A stretch of DNA of 43,327 bases from NCBI GenBank assembly GCA_030038435.1, contig JASHOY010000296.1:1-43327 (forward strand), in the 5' to 3' direction. A program made the position numbers and the translations under genes. The stretch is from Acidobacteriaceae bacterium. Lineage in GTDB: Bacteria > Acidobacteriota > Terriglobia > Terriglobales > Acidobacteriaceae. Of the stretch, positions 32,629 through 40,933 are shown piece after piece. How positions within the stretch are numbered: the stretch's first letter is position 1; every line of letters begins with the position of its first letter. The notes under the pieces were generated by a model. The model was not told the DNA's origin and ran no database searches. It saw only the letters and a program-made list of their open reading frames with translations.

Positions 32629-35373
32629 CTACACATACGCAGGTTGCTGTTGACCTCTTGCATCCAACGCCGCTTTCACCACCCTGGGCAAGGCGGGCAC
32701 GCGCGTAATGCGCACTCCGCACGCGTTGTAGACGGCGTTGAGAATCGCCGGATGCGGCGCGGTCAGCGGAGCTTCGCCTACGCCCGCCGCGCCAAACGGC
32801 CCCAGATCCCGCGGCGTTTCCTGGAAAAGAATCTCAATGTCGTCGGGAATGTCGCTGATGTACGGCAGACCGCAGGCCTTCAGGCTGGTGTGAACCTTCA
32901 GGTCTTCAAAGTCCTCGGTCAGCGCAAGTCCAATTCCCTGCGCCAAACCGCCGTAGATCTGGCCTTCCACCGTGGCGCGGTTGATAATAGTGCCCACGTC
33001 AACCGCGGTCGTGAATTTGACCACCTTCACTTTTCCGCTAGAGAGGTTCACTTCAACCTCCGGCATGAACACTTCATACATATAAACCGGGAAAGGCTTG
33101 CCCTGGCCCGTTTCCGAATCGCATGCCGTGCAGTCCGAGGCCACCCATGTGCCGTCATAATGCAGCGGAATCTTCTCCGCCACCATCTCGTCATGGCTGC
33201 GGTAGCTGCCGTCGGGCCGGCGCATTGCGTTCAGCAGCATCTCGCAGCCAACTTTGGTGGAGTTGCCGGTAAACACATTCGAGCGGCTGCCGCCCGAGGG
33301 ACCGCTGTTGGGCAGCAGCGTGTCGTTCATCTTCAGCTTGATCTGCTCCGGCTTCAGGCCCAGTGGACGCAGCGCTTCGTGCGCGATGGTCAATGCAGCG
33401 AGGTCGGCGCCCTGCCCGTGATCCTGCCAGCAGTTGAGCAGCGTAACGCCCGTGCGTGTCAGTTCCACTGCGGTTGCCGAGCTGTCCGGTCCGTCAAGGC
33501 CGCAACCATAGATGCCCACGGCCAAGCCCACGCCGCGCGGCTTGTCGGGCGTGGAAAGCTCCTTGCAGCGTTTCTTGGCTTCTTCGTACTTCGGGCGCAG
33601 CATGTCGAAGAGGCCTTCGAGGCAGTAGACATCGGGTGTCTGCCCGGTGGGAGTAGTGGCCGGCGGGCGATAGAGATTGCGGTAGCGGAATTCGAAGGGG
33701 TCCGTGCCCATCTTCTCCGCCAGCATGTCTACCAGCATCTCCGAGGCAAGGAAGGATTGCGGCGAACCGTACGCACGGAACGCCGAGCCCCACGCATGAT
33801 TGGTGCACACGGTGCGTCCCTTGCCGCGAATGTTGGCGATGTCGTAACCCGCGCCCACAAATTGCGCCTGGCGCACGGTAAGCAGGTCGCCGAATTCCGA
33901 ATACGGGCCGTGGTCAATCCACCAGTCGGTTTCCATCGCGATGAGCTTGCCATCTTCATCGGCACCCATCTTGCACTTCACGTTTCCCGGCGAGCGCTTG
34001 CCGGTGTAGGTGATGTTCTGATACTGGCTGTAGACCAGCGAGACCGGCCTCTGGGTGGCCAGGCAGGCCACGCCGAGCAGCGCTTCCATGGTCGGCGAAA
34101 ACTTGTATCCGAAAGTTCCGCCCGCGCCGTTCTGGATGAGGCGCAGCTTATCCGGTTCGACGCCGATGCCCGGGCCTATCATGGCTGCGTGCAGTTGCAG
34201 CCCGATGCTTTTGGATTGAATCGTCAGCCGTCCGTTGTCTTCCAGATACGCGCATCCGCAGTCCGGCTCCAGATGCAGGTGCGGTTGCCGGCTGCAATAG
34301 GTCTCGATCTCCTCGGTAAAGGCCGCCCGTTCCATCAGCGGAGCGGTTTCGCCACCTTTCACAATACCCTGCTCGTAATAAATATTGGGCACGCCGGGAT
34401 GAATCTCAATTGCATCGGGAGCCATCGCTGCCCAGCCGGACATATACGCCGGAAGCACTTCCAGATCGACCTTCACTCTTTCTGCCGCAGCGCGCGCGTG
34501 CTCCTCGGTATCTGCTGCGACCATGGCGATGGCGTCGCCAAACTGGAAGACCTTCTCTTTGCAGAGTATCGGGCGGTCCCATCCATCGCCTTTGTTGCTC
34601 GGAAAAGTAATCAGGCCGGTAATGGCGTTCTTGCCCTTTACGTCTTTCCACGTGATCACCTTCGCCACGCCTGGCATCTTTTCCGCTTCGGAGGTGTCGA
34701 TGCCCTTGATATTCGCGTGCGAAACTTCCGCCTGCACCAGAGCCAGCCGCAGCGTGTCGGGAGGCATGTGAAGGGCCACATCGGCCCCAAAATCCCATGT
34801 ACCCGTAACCTTGGCCAATGCCGAGGGACGATGGTACTTCGACCCCAGGATGCTTCCGTTTTCCCCGGGCTGGAAGAGCAGTTCTTCCTTCTTCTTTTCG
34901 CCGCGCATCACGGCTGCCGCATCCATAACCGCGTCCACCAGCTGCTTGTAGCCCGTGCAACGGCAGGCGTTGCGGTTTACGTCGAACCACTTGCGGACTT
35001 CCTCGCGCGTCGGTCTGGAGTTCTTATCAAGCAGGACCTTGGCCGACATGATGAAACCGGGCGAGCAGACGCCGCACTGCGCGCCGCCGTGCGCCATCCA
35101 CGCCACCTGCACCGGATGCAGATTGTCCGGCGTCCCGATGCCTTCAATGGTGGTGATCTTTGCGCCTTCTTCCACCTTGCCCACAGGCAGCAGGCATGCG
35201 CGTTTCGACTTGCCATCGATAATGACAGTGCAGGTGCCGCACTGGCCCTCGCTGCAGCACACTTTGCATCCGGTCAGCAGCAACTGCTCGCGCAGCACAT
35301 CGGCCAAAGACTTCTGCGGATCGGCCACCACCGAGCGCTCGACGCCGTTCACATTCAGGAGCATCCGTTTCAT
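32629..35373 (-). CDS. mop: Molybdenum aldehyde oxidoreductase, MOP type
   Basis: A 914-residue single-chain enzyme strongly resembling Desulfovibrio gigas aldehyde oxidoreductase (907 residues). Residues 1-80 form a plant-type [2Fe-2S] domain (EGQCGTCTV). Residues 81-160 form a second [2Fe-2S] domain (AQCGVCSPGF and CRCTGYK). The remainder is the molybdopterin domain, with GGTFGYK, AFRAYG, HGQGAD and GGSRSN motifs. The catalytic base is Glu867 in GAAGVGEAPLT, equivalent to Glu869 of the D. gigas enzyme. It has no FAD domain, as in MOP, so electrons leave through the [2Fe-2S] centres to a partner, plausibly the next gene product. It oxidises aldehydes to carboxylic acids in the cytoplasm or periplasm. 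GGAG lies 7 bases before the ATG. First gene of the operon, behind a sigma-54 promoter. Confidence 0.95.
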   Translation of the reverse strand: MKRMLLNVNGVERSVVADPQKSLADVLREQLLLTGCKVCCSEGQCGTCTVIIDGKSKRACLLPVGKVEEGAKITTIEGIGTPDNLHPVQVAWMAHGGAQCGVCSPGFIMSAKVLLDKNSRPTREEVRKWFDVNRNACRCTGYKQLVDAVMDAAAVMRGEKKKEELLFQPGENGSILGSKYHRPSALAKVTGTWDFGADVALHMPPDTLRLALVQAEVSHANIKGIDTSEAEKMPGVAKVITWKDVKGKNAITGLITFPSNKGDGWDRPILCKEKVFQFGDAIAMVAADTEEHARAAAERVKVDLEVLPAYMSGWAAMAPDAIEIHPGVPNIYYEQGIVKGGETAPLMERAAFTEEIETYCSRQPHLHLEPDCGCAYLEDNGRLTIQSKSIGLQLHAAMIGPGIGVEPDKLRLIQNGAGGTFGYKFSPTMEALLGVACLATQRPVSLVYSQYQNITYTGKRSPGNVKCKMGADEDGKLIAMETDWWIDHGPYSEFGDLLTVRQAQFVGAGYDIANIRGKGRTVCTNHAWGSAFRAYGSPQSFLASEMLVDMLAEKMGTDPFEFRYRNLYRPPATTPTGQTPDVYCLEGLFDMLRPKYEEAKKRCKELSTPDKPRGVGLAVGIYGCGLDGPDSSATAVELTRTGVTLLNCWQDHGQGADLAALTIAHEALRPLGLKPEQIKLKMNDTLLPNSGPSGGSRSNVFTGNSTKVGCEMLLNAMRRPDGSYRSHDEMVAEKIPLHYDGTWVASDCTACDSETGQGKPFPVYMYEVFMPEVEVNLSSGKVKVVKFTTAVDVGTIINRATVEGQIYGGLAQGIGLALTEDFEDLKVHTSLKACGLPYISDIPDDIEILFQETPRDLGPFGAAGVGEAPLTAPHPAILNAVYNACGVRITRVPALPRVVKAALDARGQQQPAYV

Positions 35374-35482
35374 CGTTCAACTCCGTCCTTTCATCCCAAT
35401 TCCGTTGTGGCCCTGACCCGCAACCCGGTGAAGAATCCTGCCCCCTCATGCCGATTGCGCGGTCTCACAATTCACCGAATCA

Positions 35483-35497
35483 GCAATTCTTTTGCCA
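35483..35497 (-). promoter_or_regulatory. Sigma-54 promoter of the aldehyde oxidoreductase operon
   Basis: On the minus strand TGGCAA-AAGAA-TTGC (TGGCAA at 35492-35497, TTGC at 35483-35486) matches TGGCAC-N5-TTGC with one change. The predicted start lies about 12 bases downstream, giving a leader near 100 bases to the ATG at 35373. Confidence 0.75.
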
Positions 35498-35703
35498 AGC
35501 CGCAATTAGCCGCGCGGCACACGCGCACTTGCTTCGCAAAGGTGCGGGGACCAGCTGCGGAACCGCGCCCCAATCCCATGTAAATTGCCTGTTTGCCCGT
35601 CATTTCGCCATTCCGCCTGCGTACGAAGCCGCACCGCAGCCCGGATTGGCGCGGCCTCCCCGGCATGCGCTAGGCGTGCCACAATTCTGCGCATTTTCGC
35701 ATG

Positions 35704-35745
35704 TGTTCGGAAATGGAACATGCGCGAGTGCTCCATTTTGGAGCA
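35704..35745. promoter_or_regulatory. Tandem 17-bp palindromes, enhancer-type UAS
   Basis: Two 17-bp inverted repeats of the form TGYTC-N7-GARCA: TGTTC (35704-35708)/GAACA (35716-35720), and TGCTC (35729-35733)/GAGCA (35741-35745). They are 25 bases apart and about 210-250 bases upstream of the minus-strand sigma-54 promoter, a normal distance for an activator acting by looping. Confidence 0.6.
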
Positions 35746-35780
35746 TTTGGCGAAGCTCTCCCGCCACCGCGTCCCGCGCC

Positions 35781-37778
35781 TCAATGCATCTCGGCCGGCT
35801 CAAGGCCAAACTCCTGCATCTTGCGGTAGAGCGTGTTGCGCGCAATGCCCAGCCGCGCAGCAGCCTGCTTGACGTTGCCGCGGCATGTGCCCAGCGCCTC
35901 GGCAATGGCCCGCTTCTCCACATCGCGCAATCGGCTCCCGCCCGTCGCTTCCGCGGCATGCGGCGGCTCCTGCACGCATGCCGCGCTGTGCCGGATGCCA
36001 TTTACCGGCAACTCGATGTGGTCGGAGGTCAGTGTTGGCGCGCCTCGGCCCCGCACCAGGGCCCGCTCCAGCACGTTTTCCATTTCCCGTACATTGCCCG
36101 GCCAGGAATAGCCGGAAAGTTTCTCGAAACCATCTGCGCCTATGGCCACCGCAGGCCGCTCCAGGCGCTTGGAGATCTTGTTTACCAGCGACCGCGCCAG
36201 CACAGGAATGTCTTCCTTTCTTTCCCGCAACGGAGGGATCTTTACCTCCAGCACGGCGAGCCGGTAATAGAGATCTTCGCGAAAGCGCCCGGCCTCCACA
36301 TCCCTGGTCAGGTCGCAGTGGGTTGCGGCAATCACCCGGATATCGACATTGATCTCTGTCGATGAACCGATGCGCGAAACCGTGCGCTCCTGCAGCACAC
36401 GCAGCAGTTTGGCCTGCACGCCCAGCGACATTTCTCCAATCTCATCCAGGAAGATCGTTCCCCCATTCGCCATTTCGAATTTGCCGCTCTGGCCGCCCCG
36501 TTTGGCTCCGGTGAAGGAACCGTCGGTGTACCCGAACAGCTCGCTTTCAATCAGGCTCTCCGGCATCGCCGCGCAGTTCAGGGCAAGAAAGGGACCGCGG
36601 CTGCGCGCGCTTGCGTGATGAATGGCATTGGCGAAGAGTTCCTTGCCGGTACCGCTGTCGCCGAGGATAAGCACGGTCGAATTGCAGGTTGCTGCCAGCG
36701 ATGCCCATTCCTTCGCTGTCTGCATGGCCAGGCTGTCGCCCACGATGTCTTCGAACTGGTAACGATGGGCAAAGAAAACCGGGGCTTTCCGCATCGCCGA
36801 CGGTGCCTGCAAGGCGCGAAGAAAAGCCACCGCCCCTACAATGGCGCCGTCTTCGTCGCGCAGCAGCGAAGCCGAGCTCTGCGCGCGCCGCCCGCCGGCA
36901 TCCACCACAATCTCCTGGTTCCGGTATTCCTTCCCGGTTTTGACAACCTGCAAAATCGGCGCTTCGCCGCGATACACCTGATCCAGCCGGCTGCCCCGGG
37001 CAAGCGCTGCATTGATGCCCAGAATCTGACCGCCGCGGGCGTTGATCTCCGTGACAATCCCGTCGTTGTCCACGGCAACCAGCCCTTCCGAGAATCCCTG
37101 CACCAGCGCATGCGACCAGCGCGAGATCGCGGTCAGCCGGTTCATCGCGTGATCCAGCCGGAGCTGGTTCTCGATCGCTCCCACCGTCGCCGTCACAATG
37201 CCCAGCGTGTGCGGATTGGCCTGCCGGAAATCGCCGCTTATATCGACAACCCCTACAATATTCCCCTGCGGGTCGAGAATCGGCGCCGCCGAGCAAGTCA
37301 GGAACTGATTCTCCGCGCAAAAGTGCTCCCACGCATCCACGCGCACCGGCGCCCGTTCCACAATCGCCGTTCCAATGGCGTTGGTTCCCTTGCAGCTCTC
37401 GCTCCAGTCCGCGCCGGCGCAAAGATGCACCTCGCGCGCCCGTTGCACAATGCGCGAGTCTCCCGCAATTTCCAGCAGGTAGCCGTTCTCGTCGGTGAGG
37501 ATCACTTCAAAATCCGTTCCGCTCACGTATTGCGCGAGATCGTGCAGAAACGGCTGGGCCACTTGGATCAAGTGTTCCTTCTCGTAGCGGCGTTCTTCCA
37601 GCCGGCGCAGCTCGGTGTCGTAATCACCCGCCGCTCCAATGGGATTCACATTCAGGCTGCGGCAGCGCTGCCATGAGCTGGCCACTGAGCTGCGCACCAG
37701 CCGCTCATCGAGCACCTCTTTTTCAAGGTATTGCTCCCAGGCTCGCCGCCCCTGCGAGAGGAGGAGTTCTGCGCTCAT
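35781..37778 (-). CDS. AcoR-type sigma-54-dependent activator
   Basis: A 665-residue regulator. A GAF-like sensor spans about 60-210 (KGTNAIGTAIVERAPVRV, then FLTCSAAPI). A PAS-like segment spans about 220-330. The AAA+ domain spans about 340-575, with Walker A GDSGTGKE (373-380), ESELFGYTDGSFTGA (the sigma-54 loop reads GSFTGA, a conservative variant of GAFTGA), Walker B TIFLDEIGEM (441-450) and the WPGNVREMENV motif. A Fis-type helix-turn-helix ends the protein (622-658). Such regulators respond to acetoin, alcohols or related small molecules in other bacteria. It lies between two sigma-54 promoters and between matching palindromes, so it is the natural activator of both, and may also control itself. 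Confidence 0.92.
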   Translation of the reverse strand: MSAELLLSQGRRAWEQYLEKEVLDERLVRSSVASSWQRCRSLNVNPIGAAGDYDTELRRLEERRYEKEHLIQVAQPFLHDLAQYVSGTDFEVILTDENGYLLEIAGDSRIVQRAREVHLCAGADWSESCKGTNAIGTAIVERAPVRVDAWEHFCAENQFLTCSAAPILDPQGNIVGVVDISGDFRQANPHTLGIVTATVGAIENQLRLDHAMNRLTAISRWSHALVQGFSEGLVAVDNDGIVTEINARGGQILGINAALARGSRLDQVYRGEAPILQVVKTGKEYRNQEIVVDAGGRRAQSSASLLRDEDGAIVGAVAFLRALQAPSAMRKAPVFFAHRYQFEDIVGDSLAMQTAKEWASLAATCNSTVLILGDSGTGKELFANAIHHASARSRGPFLALNCAAMPESLIESELFGYTDGSFTGAKRGGQSGKFEMANGGTIFLDEIGEMSLGVQAKLLRVLQERTVSRIGSSTEINVDIRVIAATHCDLTRDVEAGRFREDLYYRLAVLEVKIPPLRERKEDIPVLARSLVNKISKRLERPAVAIGADGFEKLSGYSWPGNVREMENVLERALVRGRGAPTLTSDHIELPVNGIRHSAACVQEPPHAAEATGGSRLRDVEKRAIAEALGTCRGNVKQAAARLGIARNTLYRKMQEFGLEPAEMH

Positions 37779-37801
37779 GCAGCCCCCGCTTTCTCAGCCG
37801 G

Positions 37802-37838
37802 TGTTACGTTTCAGAACACGGATTGACATTCTGGAACA
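37802..37838. promoter_or_regulatory. Palindrome and half-site upstream of alcohol dehydrogenase, UAS candidate
   Basis: TGTTA (37802-37806)-N7-GAACA (37814-37818) has the same 17-bp geometry as the sites at 35704-35745. A further GAACA half-site ends at 37838. It is about 180 bases upstream of the sigma-54 promoter at 37990 and just upstream of the regulator's own start. Confidence 0.45.
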
Positions 37839-37989
37839 CCGGTTGCCATAACGCTGAACATCTTCGCGAATGGGGAATACCTTTGAATGTGATCTGCATC
37901 ACCCACGAAGCCCTTGCATTGTCCAATAAGTCGAGATTCCTCCGTGATCCCGCATACAGGGCAGCGGAATTCCTGCTTCCTGCAAAGTT

Positions 37990-38004
37990 TGGCACGGCGC
38001 TTGC
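37990..38004 (+). promoter_or_regulatory. Sigma-54 promoter of the alcohol dehydrogenase gene
   Basis: TGGCAC (37990-37995), GGCGC, TTGC (38001-38004): exact match to the -24/-12 consensus. The predicted start is near 38016, about 55 bases before the ATG at 38072. Confidence 0.85.
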
Positions 38005-38071
38005 CTTTGATCGCCAGCGTGCATACAGCGGCGCCAGCGGCGGCAACGGATTGCATAGGAAAAGGAGCCTT

Positions 38072-39280
38072 ATGGCATTAGCGGATCAGGTATATGGTTT
38101 TTATCTTCCGACCGTCTCTCTGATGGGCGTCGGGTGTTCCAAAGAAACGGGCGCGCAGGCCAAGGCTCTTGGCGCCTCGAACCTTCTCATTGTTACCGAT
38201 GCCGGACTGAACAGGCTTGGTGTTGCCGACCAGATCCGGAAGATGATCGTCGACTCCGGCCTTAATGCAACCATCTTCGATGGCGCGGAACCGAACCCAA
38301 CCGACAAAAACGTGCGCGACGGCGTGCGGGCTTACATCGACAACAAGTGCGACGGCATCGTCACCCTCGGCGGAGGAAGTTCGCACGATTGCGGCAAAGG
38401 CATCGGCCTGGTAGTCTCCGGCGGAGGCAACATCCGCGACTACGAGGGTGTGAACAAGTCGTCAAAACCCATGCCGCCTTTCCTCGCCATCAATACCACC
38501 GCGGGAACCGCCAGCGAAGTGACGCGCTTTTGCATCATCACCAACACCGATACGCACGTGAAGATGGCCATCGTCGACTGGCGCGTCACGCCCAACGTCG
38601 CAATCAACGACCCGGTTCTGATGGCCGGCATGCCTCCCTCCCTCACCGCCGCCACCGGCATGGACGCATTGACCCACGCGGTTGAGGCCTATGTCTCGAC
38701 CATCGCCACTCCGGTGACCGACGCCTGCGCGATCCAGGCGATCAAACTCATCCGCGACTATCTGCCGCAGACTGTGGCTCACGGCCAGAACATGGAAGCC
38801 CGCGACAAGATGGCGTATGCCGAGTACCTGGCCGGGATGGCCTTCAATAATGCCAGCCTTGGTTATGTGCACGCCATGGCGCATCAGCTGGGCGGCTTTT
38901 ATAACCTGCCGCACGGCGTATGCAACGCCATTCTTCTGCCGGTGGTTTGCGAATACAACCTGATCGCCTGTCCGAAGCGCTTCCGCGACATCGCCATCGC
39001 GCTGGGCCAGGACGTCAGCGGGTTCTCCGATCTCGAAGCGGGCGAGAAAGGCATTCGGGCCATCCGGCGGCTATCCAAAGCCCTTGGTATTCCCGGTGGC
39101 CTGGCCGAACTTGGTGTCCGCGAAGAAGACCTCGAGATCATGGCCGGAAACGCAAAGAAGGATGCCTGCCAACTTACCAGTCCCAGAACCGCAACCCTGG
39201 TTCAGGTGGTGAGCATGTACAAATCTGCAATGGGCAACCTCGACATGAGCAGTATCGAAAAGCAACTGGCCGTCGCCTGA
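38072..39280 (+). CDS. Iron-containing (type III) NAD-dependent alcohol dehydrogenase
   Basis: A 402-residue enzyme of the DhaT/Bacillus methanolicus Mdh group. The start at 38072 has AGGAG 5 bases upstream; the frame is open further up, but that sequence contains the promoter. The NAD(P)-binding loop is LGGGSSHDCGK (99-109), and TTAGTASEVTR (142-152) is a family motif. Metal ligands by alignment to DhaT are Asp198, His202, His267 and His281 (GMDALTHAVEAY; GYVHAMAHQ; LPHG). It interconverts a primary alcohol or diol and an aldehyde in the cytoplasm. The adjacent aldehyde oxidoreductase and shared regulator suggest consecutive oxidation steps. Confidence 0.93.
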   Translation: MALADQVYGFYLPTVSLMGVGCSKETGAQAKALGASNLLIVTDAGLNRLGVADQIRKMIVDSGLNATIFDGAEPNPTDKNVRDGVRAYIDNKCDGIVTLGGGSSHDCGKGIGLVVSGGGNIRDYEGVNKSSKPMPPFLAINTTAGTASEVTRFCIITNTDTHVKMAIVDWRVTPNVAINDPVLMAGMPPSLTAATGMDALTHAVEAYVSTIATPVTDACAIQAIKLIRDYLPQTVAHGQNMEARDKMAYAEYLAGMAFNNASLGYVHAMAHQLGGFYNLPHGVCNAILLPVVCEYNLIACPKRFRDIAIALGQDVSGFSDLEAGEKGIRAIRRLSKALGIPGGLAELGVREEDLEIMAGNAKKDACQLTSPRTATLVQVVSMYKSAMGNLDMSSIEKQLAVA

Positions 39281-39292
39281 TCGTTACCACCG

Positions 39293-39347
39293 AGTGCTCG
39301 CGCCTGCGACGGAACCATTCGGCGGGGCGCGAGCGCGCGAGGGCACT
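39293..39347. terminator. GC-rich inverted repeat between convergent genes
   Basis: AGTGCTCGCGC (39293-39303) and GCGCGAGGGCACT (39335-39347) pair with small bulges, giving a long-loop stem just after the alcohol dehydrogenase stop and 50 bases from the end of the PstS-like gene. There is no T-run, so it is a weak terminator candidate. Confidence 0.3.
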
Positions 39348-39399
39348 TCGGCGCCACTAAGGTCTTGATTTGACGATTTTGGGCAGGGCTTGGCGCAGT

Positions 39400-40914
39400 C
39401 TACCGCACCGCTGATTTAAAAGTATTCCGGCCGCCGTTCTGGGAACGATTCTCTTCGAGATAATTTGCGGTGAGAAGCTGTAACTGGCCTTCTGCGATTC
39501 CACGGGGAATTGGCGCATAACCGAGAGCGGAGCATTCATTCTGGCCCTCGGTGAGAACCCAGCGGAAAAGTTCCATGATGGCTGCGCGCTTCGCGCTATC
39601 TGAAGTCTCCGCGGGAATGACCAGCCAGGTAAACGAAGCGATCGGATAGGCATATTTCCCGGGGGGATTGGTAATGCTCGCGGGAAGCTCGCCGCTGATG
39701 TCGGACGTGCGCGCTGCTTCCGCAATGCTGTCGAGCTCCGCGTGAATAAACTCGCCGGCGCTGTTGCGCACCGCTCCGTAGCTCAGTTCCCGTTGAATCG
39801 CGTAGGCAAGTTCAACGTAACCAATCGAGTCCGGTGTTTTCTCGACGGTCTCCGCCACGCCCTCATTGTGCACCGCGCCAATTCCCACCGGCCAGTAGAG
39901 CAGAGTACCGCGCCCCATGGTGGTGTCCCAGATATGATTCGTCTTGGAGAGAAAATCGCTCCACACAAATGACGTGCCGCTGCCGTCGGAGCGGTGCACC
40001 ACGGTGATTTCGGCGTCGGGCAGATTGACGCCGCGATTGTAACGCCGTATCTCCGCATCGTTCCAGCGGTGGACGTGCCCGAGATAAATGTCTGCCAGCA
40101 TCTCCGGCGTGAAGCGAAGATCCTGCGTGACGCCGGGCAGATTGTAGATCGGCACCACGCCGCCCAGCACCGATGCTATGCGGTATAAATGCGAGGCCTT
40201 CTGCGCCCCGGCAATCTCCTGCGGCGCCACATCCGACCCCGCAAAGTCCAGGCTGCCGGCAAGCAATCTTTCCACGCCAAGCTGGGAACCGACCGCCGAG
40301 TAGCGGATAAGCACACCGGGATGCAGATCGTCGAAGTCTTCGAACCATTTCTGGTAGAGCGGAGCCGGAAACGTGGCCCCGGCTGCGGTGAGATCAGTTC
40401 GTGCCAGGGGCGCAGACGGAGCAACGCCGGCCGTGGCGCCTGCCAAATTCGCCGCTTGCAAAAGCTTCTTGGCTCCATGCGAGCTGAGATCGTCAACAAT
40501 GTTGCTCCACGCAAGTCGGCTGGGCGTCACCAGCCAGGACCAGAGGGGCTGACGATCCGAGCCGAGAATTTCAAGGGAAAGGTAACCGCTATAAACGGCC
40601 TGGGCGTTGGAGGACGGCGTGCGGATGTTCGTGGAAATGAATCCGCGCACCCAGATTTCGCCGGACCCCTCCAGGGTCGCATCGGCGCCGGCGGGCGAGG
40701 CGACCAGGCGGAAGCGGTGGCTCTTTTCCAGGCGGCGAACGACGCTTTCCCGTAATTTTCTCGCTGCAGGACCGCCGCTGAAACTTTGGACAAAGAGGCT
40801 CTTGACCTGAGCGAGAGAATCGGCGTGTTGGCCCGTCGCACTCGGGCAGAATGATGCGCCGAGCAGGAGCAGAACGCCAAGCCGAAGAACGAAACGGGCG
40901 AAATTTCCAGTCAA
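39400..40914 (-). CDS. PstS-like phosphate-binding protein with additional N-terminal domain
   Basis: A 504-residue exported protein. A Sec signal (VLRLGVLLLLGASFCPSATG) is followed by about 130 residues (30-165) that are not part of PstS. This alpha/beta segment, with KSLFVQSFSGGPAARKLR and ATLEGSGEIWVRG, resembles the small lipoprotein-type domains seen in acidobacterial envelope proteins. The PstS fold starts at TAAGATFPAPLYQKW. Phosphate-binding motifs include YSAVGSQLGVERLL, DFAGSDVAP and HRSDGSGTSFVWSDF, the last carrying the Arg/Ser/Gly/Thr ligands. It would bind phosphate, or just possibly another oxyanion, in the periplasm. No PstCAB or PhoU follows. The frame opens with TTG at 40914, with GGAGGGTG upstream. 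It runs in the same direction as the broken porin. Confidence 0.85.
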   Translation of the reverse strand: MTGNFARFVLRLGVLLLLGASFCPSATGQHADSLAQVKSLFVQSFSGGPAARKLRESVVRRLEKSHRFRLVASPAGADATLEGSGEIWVRGFISTNIRTPSSNAQAVYSGYLSLEILGSDRQPLWSWLVTPSRLAWSNIVDDLSSHGAKKLLQAANLAGATAGVAPSAPLARTDLTAAGATFPAPLYQKWFEDFDDLHPGVLIRYSAVGSQLGVERLLAGSLDFAGSDVAPQEIAGAQKASHLYRIASVLGGVVPIYNLPGVTQDLRFTPEMLADIYLGHVHRWNDAEIRRYNRGVNLPDAEITVVHRSDGSGTSFVWSDFLSKTNHIWDTTMGRGTLLYWPVGIGAVHNEGVAETVEKTPDSIGYVELAYAIQRELSYGAVRNSAGEFIHAELDSIAEAARTSDISGELPASITNPPGKYAYPIASFTWLVIPAETSDSAKRAAIMELFRWVLTEGQNECSALGYAPIPRGIAEGQLQLLTANYLEENRSQNGGRNTFKSAVR

Positions 40915-40933
40915 AATCTGTCACCCTCCCGGC

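Noticed and set aside
32194..35583. Plus-strand open frame of 1129 codons opposite the aldehyde oxidoreductase
   Set aside because: Antisense to an enzyme with near full-length resemblance to a characterised protein. No domain was recognised in the plus-strand product.
37673..38071. N-terminal extension of the alcohol dehydrogenase
   Set aside because: The open frame extends upstream, but it would contain the sigma-54 promoter; the ATG at 38072 has a strong ribosome-binding site and matches the family length.
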